Below, in pieces: positions 1 to 6,831 of a stretch of 26,280 nucleotides of DNA. How positions within the stretch are numbered: the stretch's first letter is position 1; the number at the start of each line of letters is the position of its first letter. This DNA comes from Bacillota bacterium. GTDB lineage: Bacteria; Bacillota; Clostridia; TANB77; CAG-465. Both the position numbers and the translations under genes were made by a program. The stretch lies in assembly GCA_023410645.1 (NCBI GenBank), contig JAEYPQ010000044.1, positions 1-26,280 on the forward strand. Reading direction: 5' to 3'. The notes under the pieces were generated by a model. It was not told the DNA's origin and ran no database searches. It saw only the letters and a list, made by a program, of their open reading frames with translations.

Positions 1-2
1 AT

Positions 3-1460
3 ATTGTTAGTAAGGGGTGGGAGTTATATAATATTTATGTAGATGATGATTATTCTGGGATGGATAGTAATAGACCAAGCTTTAAAAGAATGCTTGAAGA
101 TGCTAGACTCAGATTATTTGATATAATCCTTTGTAAATCACAATCAAGATTTACTAGAGATATGAGTTTAGTTGAAGAATATATAAATGATAAGCTAATA
201 CAATGGAATATTAGATTTATAACTCTTGTCGATTATGCCGATAACTTTGTAAAAGGTAATAGAAAACAAAGACAAATTAATGGCCTTGTTAATCAATGGT
301 ATATAGAAGATACATCAGATAGCATTAGAGCTGTATTAGATCATAAAAGAAAAGAAGGTTGCCATATAGGTGGTACAGCAAGATTTGGATATATAAAAGA
401 TCCAAAAAATAAAGGAAAAATCTTAATTGATCCAATTGCAAGTAAAATAGTAAAAGACATTTTTAATATGGCTGAAAATGGATTGTCAACTGTACAGATA
501 GCTAGAAAGTTAAATGAAGATAATGTTTTAAAACCAACGGTATATAAGCAGATGTATATTAAAAGTAACTACAAAAATGCTATAATGAAAACAAATAAAT
601 GGTATGATAAAACTGTAAGAATGATTCTCAGAGAGCCAATGTATGTTGGTGATATGGTACAAGGAAGAACAACAAAGATTAGTATAAGAACATACAGAAA
701 AAAAGAAATACCAAAGGAAAAATGGATAATAAAGAAAGGGACTCATGAACCTATAATATCATTAGAGCAATTTAATAAAGTGCAAAAAATGTTAGATGCA
801 AGAAGTAAAGTATCACATTCTGAAGGCAAAAAACATGTATTTTCAGGAAAACTTATTTGTAGCAAATGTGGTGGAAAATTAAAAAAATTAAAAAATGGTA
901 GTGGTAATTACTATTTTAAATGCTCAAAGTCAATTTCTCCAATATGTGAATGCTCTCCTAAAGTACAAATCTTATCTAGTAAACTTGAAATGATTATAAC
1001 AAAAAGAATAAATGATAAAATTAATCAATATTGTAATTTCGATGAAATAGAATATTCCTTAAATAATAGTGAGATTGATAATGAAATTAAAATGTCATAT
1101 AAAGAAAAGGAAAAGATATCTTTAGAGTTAGAAAAAAAATCTAATACACTGGTAAGCCTATATTCGGATAAAGTTAGTGGTTTAATTAATGATAATGAAT
1201 TTATACAGTTAAAAAATGGTCTAAATGCTCAAAAAGAAGAAATAGAAACTGAAATAAAGAGATTAGAAAAAAATGTTGAAGAATTAATTGGAAAAAAGAA
1301 TAGTTACCAAAACAATAAAGAAATAGTAAAGCAATTTAAAAACTTTGATGAATTAAATTTTGAAATAATAAATGCTTTTATAGAAAGTATAGTAATTGGA
1401 GAAAAATCAGATAAATCTGAAAATAATACACAAGTTATAAATGTTAATTGGAATTTTTAA
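3..1460 (+). CDS. Large serine recombinase (site-specific integrase/transposase), 5' end outside window
   Basis: The frame is open to the left edge, so the ATG at 60 is internal and the catalytic-serine start of the resolvase domain lies outside the window. Visible in order: the end of the resolvase domain (YVDDDYSGMDSNRPSF, then the SRFTR segment typical of this family), a 'Recombinase' DNA-binding domain, a recombinase zinc ribbon (LICSKCGG with later Cys pairs) and a long coiled coil before the C-terminus. This order is that of large serine recombinases of phages, Tn4451-like transposons and ICEs, which join attP and attB by double-strand exchange through a Ser-DNA intermediate. Such genes usually sit at one end of their element, and here a truncated host-like ORF follows directly. 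A palindrome at 1471-1490 can terminate the transcript. The family call is firm; the type of element is unknown. Confidence 0.93.
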   Translation: MVSKGWELYNIYVDDDYSGMDSNRPSFKRMLEDARLRLFDIILCKSQSRFTRDMSLVEEYINDKLIQWNIRFITLVDYADNFVKGNRKQRQINGLVNQWYIEDTSDSIRAVLDHKRKEGCHIGGTARFGYIKDPKNKGKILIDPIASKIVKDIFNMAENGLSTVQIARKLNEDNVLKPTVYKQMYIKSNYKNAIMKTNKWYDKTVRMILREPMYVGDMVQGRTTKISIRTYRKKEIPKEKWIIKKGTHEPIISLEQFNKVQKMLDARSKVSHSEGKKHVFSGKLICSKCGGKLKKLKNGSGNYYFKCSKSISPICECSPKVQILSSKLEMIITKRINDKINQYCNFDEIEYSLNNSEIDNEIKMSYKEKEKISLELEKKSNTLVSLYSDKVSGLINDNEFIQLKNGLNAQKEEIETEIKRLEKNVEELIGKKNSYQNNKEIVKQFKNFDELNFEIINAFIESIVIGEKSDKSENNTQVINVNWNF

Positions 1461-1470
1461 TAACAAATGT

Positions 1471-1494
1471 AAATATCTTTAAAGATATTTTTTA
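1471..1494 (+). terminator. Palindromic hairpin after the recombinase gene
   Basis: A perfect 20-base palindrome (AAATATCTTT/AAAGATATTT, 1471-1490) starts ten bases after the recombinase stop and is followed by a short T run. It can form a weak AT-only hairpin with a TTAA loop and may end recombinase transcription. It also lies where the element end would be expected, so a role in the att region is possible. Confidence 0.5.
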
Positions 1495-1504
1495 AAAGTA
1501 TACT

Positions 1505-1783
1505 TTGCGACCTGCTGGGTGTTCTACTGGTGGATATCCACTAGTTAGATTTGGCAGTAAGGGTGTATATGTTGCTACACTTCAAGATGCACTTAATACT
1601 TTAGGATATGATGCGGGTACGATAGATGGTATTTTCGGAAATAATACAAGAAATGCTGTATTAAGATATCAAAGAGCAAAAGGGTTAGCTGTTGATGGAA
1701 TAGTTGGATGTAACACTTGGAGAGCTTTAACAACTGATGTAGCTAATAATAGATTTAATATTTATGCACTAGAATATAAATAA
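1505..1783 (+). CDS. Peptidoglycan-binding (PG_binding_1) domain fragment, apparently 5'-truncated
   Basis: The 92-residue frame is one typical PG_binding_1 repeat: LQDALNTLGYDAGTIDGIFG, then NTRNAVLRYQRAKGL and VDGIVGCNTWRAL. These modules tether cell-wall hydrolases, including spore cortex-lytic enzymes, to murein. The only upstream initiator is a TTG at 1505 with no ribosome binding site, and the frame is closed by TAA at 1493-1495. No signal peptide or catalytic domain is present. It therefore looks like the 3' end of a longer wall-binding protein cut by integration of the element that carries the upstream recombinase. A stand-alone small protein is possible but less likely. A terminator follows at 1803-1848. 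Confidence 0.7.
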   Translation: MRPAGCSTGGYPLVRFGSKGVYVATLQDALNTLGYDAGTIDGIFGNNTRNAVLRYQRAKGLAVDGIVGCNTWRALTTDVANNRFNIYALEYK

Positions 1784-1802
1784 AAAATAATAAAATAAAT
1801 AT

Positions 1803-1848
1803 AAGCCGTATATTCAATAAAAAATGAATAATGCGGTTTTGTTTTTTT
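1803..1848 (+). terminator. Rho-independent terminator
   Basis: AAGCCGTATATTCA pairs with TGAATAATGCGGTTT (one bulge, two G-U pairs) around an A-rich loop, followed by a T-rich tract to 1848. It ends the peptidoglycan-binding fragment. Confidence 0.8.
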
Positions 1849-1879
1849 ATTCTTTTATTAAATATACCAAAATGTTATA

Positions 1880-1914
1880 TTTCGACAACTTTCGTTATAC
1901 ATAAATGATATAAT
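1880..1914 (+). promoter_or_regulatory. Extended -10 promoter of the first DUF402 gene, with a Spo0A-like box
   Basis: TGATATAAT (1906-1914) is an extended -10 element; the -35 region about 17 bases upstream is poor. TTCGACA (1881-1887) is the reverse complement of the Spo0A core TGTCGAA and overlaps the -35 area. A single such 7-mer is expected by chance in a window of this size, so the box is only suggestive. Confidence 0.45.
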
Positions 1915-1973
1915 GCTTTTATATTTTGTAAAATATAAAGGAATTAATATTCGAAAGGAGAAATGGTAAAATT

Positions 1974-2510
1974 ATGCCAGTACTATCAGATGAATTACTT
2001 ATTAAATCTATCATATTGTCTGAAAATCATACATCAAAAAAAATTAAAAATGAAGAATTTGATGGCTGGCTATATTTATTACAAATAAATAAAGTTAAAG
2101 AACCATTCATGAGATGTATGCCTGATGAAAAAAGAATTAAAATAATTGATAATAATTTCTTTTGGTTAAAATCATTTCCAAGAGGAAGACATTATTCAAT
2201 AATCACAATTTTTAATGAAAATTTACAAGTAATTCAATGGATATTTGATTTATTAATTTGTGATGAAAGCCTTGGGGATAATATACCAGCGATGAAAAAG
2301 TGTTATATTAATATAACTATAAACGGAGATGGAAGATTTTATATTATAAACGAGGAATTGTTATCAAAAGCTTTCAGTAATAATCAAATTACAAGTAATG
2401 AATATAAGTTAATATCACAGACAATATTTGAGATAATTTGTAATTATAATAATATTACAAAGTTAAAGGATTTTTCGATGAAATATTTAAAAATGTTTAA
2501 TTTATTTTAA
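1974..2510 (+). CDS. DUF402 family protein, probable inactive paralog
   Basis: This 178-residue protein is a paralog of the next gene. Shared landmarks are FDG(W/Y), a 'MPD' segment, the IDNNFFWL stretch, a Q-W-x-F-D motif and G-(K/R)-F-Y-I near residue 120. DUF402 proteins, such as FomD and nucleoside tri/diphosphatases, use a cluster of Asp/Glu residues to bind metal. Aligned by eye to the neighbour, DLFLD becomes KCYIN and LDGDEL becomes INEELL, so most of the acidic site is gone. It may be a pseudoenzyme or binding partner. The start has an AAAGGAG site (1954-1960) at a rather long spacing; the ATG at 1963 is in a frame that does not encode the domain. A terminator separates it from the paralog. 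Confidence 0.75.
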   Translation: MPVLSDELLIKSIILSENHTSKKIKNEEFDGWLYLLQINKVKEPFMRCMPDEKRIKIIDNNFFWLKSFPRGRHYSIITIFNENLQVIQWIFDLLICDESLGDNIPAMKKCYINITINGDGRFYIINEELLSKAFSNNQITSNEYKLISQTIFEIICNYNNITKLKDFSMKYLKMFNLF

Positions 2511-2544
2511 AACGGTATAGTAGTTTACTATGCTGTTTTTTTTA
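2509..2544 (+). terminator. Rho-independent terminator
   Basis: AAAACGGTATAG pairs with CTATGCTGTTTT (two G-U pairs) around a seven-base loop, followed by a T run. It overlaps the stop region of the first DUF402 gene, so the two paralogs are mainly separate transcription units. Confidence 0.8.
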
Positions 2545-2545
2545 T

Positions 2546-2574
2546 TTGACAAATGTGATATAATACCTTTACAT
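2546..2574 (+). promoter_or_regulatory. Promoter of the second DUF402 gene
   Basis: TGATATAAT (2556-2564) is an extended -10 element like that of the first paralog. A TTGACA at 2546-2551 is too close to it but could pair with TTACAT at 2569-2574 at 17 bases. The similar promoter cores fit a tandem duplication that included the upstream region. Confidence 0.5.
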
Positions 2575-2628
2575 ATATAGGGAATTAAGAAAGTTAGTTA
2601 ATACTAATTGAAGGGAGACTAAAATTAT

Positions 2629-3186
2629 ATGAAAAAAATTAAGTATGCTGATGGTGGACAATGGTCCAGAGTAAAGAAGAAATCACATAACATATGTAGA
2701 ATTCAGAATGGATTAGAAAACTTTAAAGAATTTGATGGATATATTTCTTTAATTGACATAGCAGAGGTAAATGAACCTTTAGTTAAGGTTATGCCGGATT
2801 CAACAGAATTAAGGATTGTTGATGACAATTACAAATGGCTTAGATTGATGCCTATTAATGAATATTTTTGTATAACTGTTTCTATTAATGATAAAAATGA
2901 AATAGTACAATGGTATTTTGATATAGTGTCTAATGTTGGTGTTAATAACAATAAAGTGTTTTTTGTAGATCTTTTCTTGGATTTTGTTATTTTACCAAAC
3001 GGTAAATTTTATATATTAGATGGTGATGAGTTAATAACAGCATATATACATGAAGAAATTACACATGATGAAGTGTTATTGGCATATAAGACACTTATGA
3101 AAAAAGTTATACCGTTTAAGGATAATATTCCTAAATTAATAGACATTACAAATGAATGTTTAGCTATCCTTGAGAAAAATGAATAA
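2629..3186 (+). CDS. DUF402 family protein (FomD/nucleoside phosphatase-like)
   Basis: This 185-residue DUF402 protein has the family pattern intact: an N-terminal KYADGGQWSRV segment, YFCITVSIND, IVQWYFDI, then the acidic motif VDLFLDFVILPNGKFYILDG with DEL and an alanine. Characterised members hydrolyse phosphoanhydride bonds in nucleoside di/triphosphates or CMP-linked intermediates in a metal-dependent way, so a nucleotide phosphatase role is plausible. The substrate cannot be read from the sequence. An AAGGGAG site lies about 11 bases before the ATG. It follows the degenerate paralog and has its own promoter and terminator. Confidence 0.82.
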   Translation: MKKIKYADGGQWSRVKKKSHNICRIQNGLENFKEFDGYISLIDIAEVNEPLVKVMPDSTELRIVDDNYKWLRLMPINEYFCITVSINDKNEIVQWYFDIVSNVGVNNNKVFFVDLFLDFVILPNGKFYILDGDELITAYIHEEITHDEVLLAYKTLMKKVIPFKDNIPKLIDITNECLAILEKNE

Positions 3187-3191
3187 TATGG

Positions 3192-3227
3192 AGCTTCAAT
3201 ACAGATAAAAATGTATTGAAGCTTTAT
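3192..3227 (+). terminator. Rho-independent terminator
   Basis: AGCTTCAATAC and GTATTGAAGCT form an 11-bp perfect stem around a 10-base loop just after the second DUF402 stop. The T tract is short. Confidence 0.75.
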
Positions 3228-3266
3228 CAATTTATAATAAATTGGAAAATATTTGTAAACTTTTAG

Positions 3267-3311
3267 TTGACACATGAATATTATTATATTATTATATTCT
3301 TATATAATAAT
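3267..3311 (+). promoter_or_regulatory. Promoter with overlapping operator for the arsR-trx-CoADR operon
   Basis: TTGACA (3267-3272), a 17-base spacer and TATTAT (3290-3295) form a near-consensus promoter. A dyad with perfect 9-base arms, ATTATTATA (3288-3296) and TATAATAAT (3303-3311), covers the -10 and the likely start of transcription. ArsR-family repressors bind AT-rich dyads in this position, so this is the probable autoregulatory operator of the next gene. The dyad is seen; the binding is inferred. Confidence 0.75.
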
Positions 3312-3356
3312 GTAATAATATCTTATTATTTTGTTATTTTAGAAGGAAGGATATAT

Positions 3357-3638
3357 ATGAAAGAAGAACTACTAAAAAACGCTGAAATATTTAAGATGCT
3401 ATCTAATCCAGTCAGATTGTGTATATTAACTAACTTGGCAAAAGACAAAAGAAGAAACGTTTCAGAACTTATTGTTTGTTCAAATGTTACCCAAAGCTTA
3501 GTTTCACAACAATTATCAAAACTTAGACTTGCTGGAATAATAACTTGTGAAAAGATAGGAAATGAAGTATATTATGAACTAAAAGATGAAAAAATATTAA
3601 AAGTTATTAAAACATTATTTGATTTAGAGGAGGATTAA
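3357..3638 (+). CDS. ArsR-family winged-helix repressor, possibly thiol/persulfide-sensing
   Basis: From the ATG at 3357, which follows AAGGAAGG at the right distance, the protein has 93 residues; upstream in-frame codons would start inside the promoter. The ArsR pattern is clear: LSNPVRLCIL (helix 2), VSELIVCSNVTQSLVSQQLS (recognition helices), then LRLAGIITCEKIGNEVYYEL (wing). It lacks the ELCVC metal site of arsenic/cadmium sensors. Cysteines are at 22, 41 and 64. The downstream thioredoxin, CoA-disulfide reductase/rhodanese and rubredoxin genes suggest a reactive-sulfur or disulfide signal, as for SqrR/BigR-type ArsR proteins, though the cysteine positions do not match those exactly. The effector is inferred. 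Confidence 0.88.
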   Translation: MKEELLKNAEIFKMLSNPVRLCILTNLAKDKRRNVSELIVCSNVTQSLVSQQLSKLRLAGIITCEKIGNEVYYELKDEKILKVIKTLFDLEED

Positions 3639-3642
3639 TATT

Positions 3643-3960
3643 ATGGTAAAACATATAAACCAAAAAGAATTTGAAAAAGAAGTTATATTAAATAAAGGAA
3701 TTGTGTTAGTGGACTTTTTTGCAACGTGGTGTCCACCATGTAAGATGCTAGCTCCTGTACTTGAAGATATAGCACAAAGCAGAGCTCCATATGAGATCGT
3801 AAAAATTAATATAGATGAAAATCTAGATATATCTTCAAAATACGATATAGAAGTAGTACCTACAATGCTTGTATTTAAAAATGGGAAAGTTATTGATAAA
3901 GCAGTGGGATATATGCCAAAGGAACAAATAGTAGATATGTTAAGCAAACATATAGATTAA
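3643..3960 (+). CDS. Thioredoxin with WCPPC active site
   Basis: The 105-residue single-domain thioredoxin has the active site ATWCPPC (Cys30, Cys33) and the conserved cis-proline segment VVPT. It reduces protein disulfides and persulfides in the cytoplasm. The Gly between the cysteines of classical thioredoxin (WCGPC) is Pro here, which is seen in some bacterial thioredoxins and can shift redox potential. It starts four bases after the repressor gene, with AGGAGG inside the end of that gene, and is followed 15 bases later by the CoA-disulfide reductase gene, so the three are co-transcribed. It is probably an operon-specific thioredoxin for sulfur stress rather than the housekeeping copy. Confidence 0.93.
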   Translation: MVKHINQKEFEKEVILNKGIVLVDFFATWCPPCKMLAPVLEDIAQSRAPYEIVKINIDENLDISSKYDIEVVPTMLVFKNGKVIDKAVGYMPKEQIVDMLSKHID

Positions 3961-3975
3961 TTTAGGAGGCTATCT

Positions 3976-5619
3976 ATGAAAACTATAATTGTTGGAGGAG
4001 TCGCAGGTGGAGCATCTGCTGCCACAAGGTTAAGAAGAAATGATGAAAATGCTCAAATCATAATATTGGATGAAGGTGAATATGTATCATTTGCTAATTG
4101 TGGATTACCTTATTATATAGGGAATGTCATAAAAGCTAAAGATGAATTAATAGTTCAAACAAAAGAGAGTTTCAAAGAGAGATTTAATATTGATGTTAGA
4201 TTAAAAAATGAAGTCATTTCGATTGATGTAAAAAATAATAAGGTCATTGTTAGAGATTTATCAAATAATTCTGAGTATGAAGAAGAGTATGATAATTTGA
4301 TATTATCTCCAGGTGCAAGACCTATTAAACCAAGCAATATAGATGGAATAGATAATAGTAGTGTATTCACTTTAAGAAATATAAGTGATATGGATAAGAT
4401 AAAAAAGTACATTGATGAGAAAAATCCAACTAAATGTACTATAATAGGTGCTGGATATATAGGGCTAGAAATGGCCGATAATCTTGTTAATATAGGAATT
4501 GAAACTACAATTATAGAAGCTTCGAGCCATGTTATTAATACGTTAGATTTAGATATGGCGCATATGGTTCACAATCATATTAGAGATAATAATGTAAAAT
4601 TATTTTTAAATGAAACTGTTACAAAAATTACAAATGAATATGTAGAATTAAAGAGTTCTACAAAAATATATACAGATTTAGTAGTACTATGCATAGGCGT
4701 TGCTCCTGATACAGAATTTTTAAAAAATTCAGGAATTGGTATTGGTCAAAGAGGAGAAATAATAGTAGATGATAGTTTAAGAACTAATATCAAGAATATA
4801 TATGCAATTGGTGATGCAATAGGAGTAATAAACTATATTGACAAGTCAAAAGTAATTATTCCACTAGCTTCACCTGCAAATAAACAAGGAAGAATAGTAG
4901 CTGATATTATTTGTGGTGCAAATGTAAGATATAAGGGTACACAAGGAACTGCAATAGCTAAAATATTTGATATGACTGTTGCAGTTACAGGACTCTCAGA
5001 AGAATATTTAAAGAAAAATAATATTGAGTATTTAAAGTCAATAACATATTCCTATTCAAATGCAACATATTATCCTGGATATAAGCCTATGAGAATAAAA
5101 CTTATATTTAATGGAAAAGGTAAAATACTTGGATGCCAAATAGTTGGATATGATGGCGTAGATAAGAGAATAGATGTTATAGCTACTGCAATTAGGGCAA
5201 ATATGACAGTTAATGATTTACAAGAATTAGAGCTTGCGTATGCTCCTCCATTTTCTTCTGCTAAAGATCCAATTAATATGGCAGGATATGTTGCAGGAAA
5301 TATTATTGATTTTAAGACAATTCCTTTTTATATTGAAGACATAGAAAATATTGAAGATGATGCAATTATTCTTGATGTTAGAACTGATGATGAATTTGTA
5401 AGAGGAAATTTGGATAACTCGATTAAGATATCAATTGATGAATTAAGAAATAATTTGGATAAACTTGATAGATCAAAGAAAATATATTTATATTGTAAAA
5501 TAGGTCAAAGAGGATATATAGCAGAGAGAATACTTAGACAAAATGGATTTGAAAAGGTATATAATTTAAATGGAGGATATCTTTTATATGAAGATATGAT
5601 TAAGGATATAAATATATAG
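3976..5619 (+). CDS. CoA-disulfide/persulfide reductase fused to C-terminal rhodanese (CoADR-RHD)
   Basis: The 547-residue flavoprotein begins with the FAD motif IIVGGVAGGASAATRLRR. It has the single redox cysteine in FANCGLPYY (Cys42), a second dinucleotide fold IIGAGYIGLEM, the FAD-site motif YAIGDAIG and the family signature LAYAPPFSSAKDPINMAGY. A rhodanese domain occupies about residues 455-545, with catalytic Cys507 in the loop CKIGQR. Related fusions reduce CoA disulfide, CoA persulfide or polysulfide with NAD(P)H, the rhodanese domain delivering sulfane sulfur; exact substrate preference varies. Both active sites look intact. An AGGAGG site precedes it, and the operon context supports a role in managing reactive sulfur or reusing elemental sulfur. 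Confidence 0.93.
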   Translation: MKTIIVGGVAGGASAATRLRRNDENAQIIILDEGEYVSFANCGLPYYIGNVIKAKDELIVQTKESFKERFNIDVRLKNEVISIDVKNNKVIVRDLSNNSEYEEEYDNLILSPGARPIKPSNIDGIDNSSVFTLRNISDMDKIKKYIDEKNPTKCTIIGAGYIGLEMADNLVNIGIETTIIEASSHVINTLDLDMAHMVHNHIRDNNVKLFLNETVTKITNEYVELKSSTKIYTDLVVLCIGVAPDTEFLKNSGIGIGQRGEIIVDDSLRTNIKNIYAIGDAIGVINYIDKSKVIIPLASPANKQGRIVADIICGANVRYKGTQGTAIAKIFDMTVAVTGLSEEYLKKNNIEYLKSITYSYSNATYYPGYKPMRIKLIFNGKGKILGCQIVGYDGVDKRIDVIATAIRANMTVNDLQELELAYAPPFSSAKDPINMAGYVAGNIIDFKTIPFYIEDIENIEDDAIILDVRTDDEFVRGNLDNSIKISIDELRNNLDKLDRSKKIYLYCKIGQRGYIAERILRQNGFEKVYNLNGGYLLYEDMIKDINI

Positions 5620-5644
5620 TATAATTATAAGTAAAGGGGATTAT

Positions 5645-6286
5645 ATGGAAGAAAATTATAGTAAAGAATTGTTATTTAAAGTTCCTTATGGGATATATTT
5701 AATTACGACAGCAAGTGGTGATGAAAAATCAGGATGTATTATAAATACTTTTTCACAAATGGCAGATGGACCTGCAAAAGGAGTAATATCAATACATAAG
5801 GATTCAAAAACTGCTGAATTAATTAAAGAATCAAAGATTTTTATAACATCATTTCTATCTGAAAATATTAGTTTTGAGGTTATAAGTCACTTTGGATTAA
5901 AAAGTGGGAAATCTATAGATAAATTTAGTAAAGAATATTCTAATATATTTAGTTATGAATTAGATAAAAATGGAATACCATATATAAAAGAAAATGTAGT
6001 TGGAAATGTTACTTGTAAAGTAATTGAAATTACAGATTTAGGTACTCATTATTTATTTGTATTTGAAATTTTAGATATAGATTATATAGATAAAACATTG
6101 AAAGTTTTAACATATGATGAATATAGAAAAAGAAAAAATAAAATGAATAGACCAGAATATATATGTTCAGTTTGCCATTATATATATGATGGTGATGAAG
6201 ATTTCGAAAATCTTCCAGATGACTATGTATGTCCTGTGTGTGGTATGCCAAAAAGTGTATTTTATAAACGAGAGATTAATAAGTAG
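5645..6286 (+). CDS. Flavin reductase-like / rubredoxin fusion (high-molecular-weight rubredoxin type)
   Basis: Residues 1 to about 165 resemble FMN-binding flavin reductase-like proteins (PYGIYLITT, CIINTFSQ, FITSFLSENISFEV). Residues 172-213 form a rubredoxin domain with four iron ligands, Cys174, Cys177, Cys196 and Cys199 (ICSVC and VCPVCG). The layout matches Moorella-type Hrb, which passes electrons from NAD(P)H to a flavodiiron oxidase. No flavodiiron gene is in the window, so its partner may be elsewhere or be a protein of this operon. The rubredoxin loop between the Cys pairs is about ten residues shorter than in classical rubredoxin. It follows the CoADR gene by 25 bases and is the last gene before a terminator. 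Confidence 0.88.
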   Translation: MEENYSKELLFKVPYGIYLITTASGDEKSGCIINTFSQMADGPAKGVISIHKDSKTAELIKESKIFITSFLSENISFEVISHFGLKSGKSIDKFSKEYSNIFSYELDKNGIPYIKENVVGNVTCKVIEITDLGTHYLFVFEILDIDYIDKTLKVLTYDEYRKRKNKMNRPEYICSVCHYIYDGDEDFENLPDDYVCPVCGMPKSVFYKREINK

Positions 6287-6306
6287 AATAAATTAATTCA
6301 TAATAT

Positions 6307-6348
6307 AAAGAAAAGTGATTTTTAAAGCAATCATTTTTCTTTATTTTT
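6307..6348 (+). terminator. Rho-independent terminator
   Basis: AAAGAAAAGTGATT pairs with AATCATTTTTCTTT (14 bp, one G-U pair) around an eight-base loop, followed by ATTTTT. It ends the ArsR-rubredoxin operon. Confidence 0.85.
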
Positions 6349-6390
6349 ACTATTAAAATATTATATTTTGCTTTTTTTATATACCTTTAC

Positions 6391-6419
6391 TTGATATTTT
6401 GTTTATTTTATAGTAAAAT
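6391..6419 (+). promoter_or_regulatory. Sigma-A-type promoter of the VirB2-like/TadZ-like cluster
   Basis: TTGATA (6391-6396), a 17-base spacer and TAAAAT (6414-6419) lie 48 bases before the first gene of the three-gene cluster. Confidence 0.6.
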
Positions 6420-6467
6420 TAGTATGTATAATAATGTTCTTTAGAAAATAAAGTGAGGTAATAAATT

Positions 6468-6788
6468 ATGGTATATAAAAAAGCAACAATCATTTCGATT
6501 ATGATAGCAATATTAGCTGGTATAGTTTCAAATTTTACATTTGCAAGTTCTGATATAATAGCAAATGATGAAATAATAGATTCAACAATGCATGTTTTAA
6601 TATTTATACAAAAATATTCATGGCCAATAGTGACTCTTGTATTTATATATGCGCTATATCAATTCTATGTTATAGGTGCTGAAAAGTTAGAACATAAGAT
6701 TCTAGGACAAAGATTAATAATTGGAATCGCTGTATTTATGGCATTTATACAATGCTTACCACTTGCATATGCATTTTTAATTGTTTAG
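6468..6788 (+). CDS. Small exported membrane protein, VirB2/TrbC-like
   Basis: The 106-residue protein has a lysine-led signal peptide (about residues 1-27, possible cut after NFTFA) and then two hydrophobic segments, around 42-68 and 82-105, joined by a short charged loop (GAEKLEHKILGQR). This size and topology are those of VirB2/TrbC pilin-like proteins of type IV secretion systems, but also of unrelated small membrane proteins, and there is no unique motif. No VirB4, VirD4 or CpaF-like ATPase is in the window. It leads a cluster with a TadZ/CpaE-like protein 43 bases downstream, which hints at a surface or secretion structure. A GAGG site precedes the ATG. The function is uncertain. Confidence 0.6.
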   Translation: MVYKKATIISIMIAILAGIVSNFTFASSDIIANDEIIDSTMHVLIFIQKYSWPIVTLVFIYALYQFYVIGAEKLEHKILGQRLIIGIAVFMAFIQCLPLAYAFLIV

Positions 6789-6831
6789 TTTTACTAATTA
6801 GATTAACTTAACAAAAGAAGGGATTGAAATT

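Noticed and set aside
60..62. ATG at 60 as the start of the recombinase
   Set aside because: The same frame is open to the window edge and encodes conserved resolvase-domain residues upstream (YVDDDYSG), so the true start is outside the window.
1881..1888. Single Spo0A-like core before the first DUF402 gene as a firm regulatory site
   Set aside because: One or two such 7-mers are expected by chance in a window of this length and composition; kept only as a remark on the promoter.
3267..3356. N-terminal extension of the ArsR gene from 3267
   Set aside because: It would begin within the -35 hexamer and encode a low-complexity Tyr/Ile stretch; the ATG at 3357 has a proper ribosome site and starts at the family's normal N-terminus.
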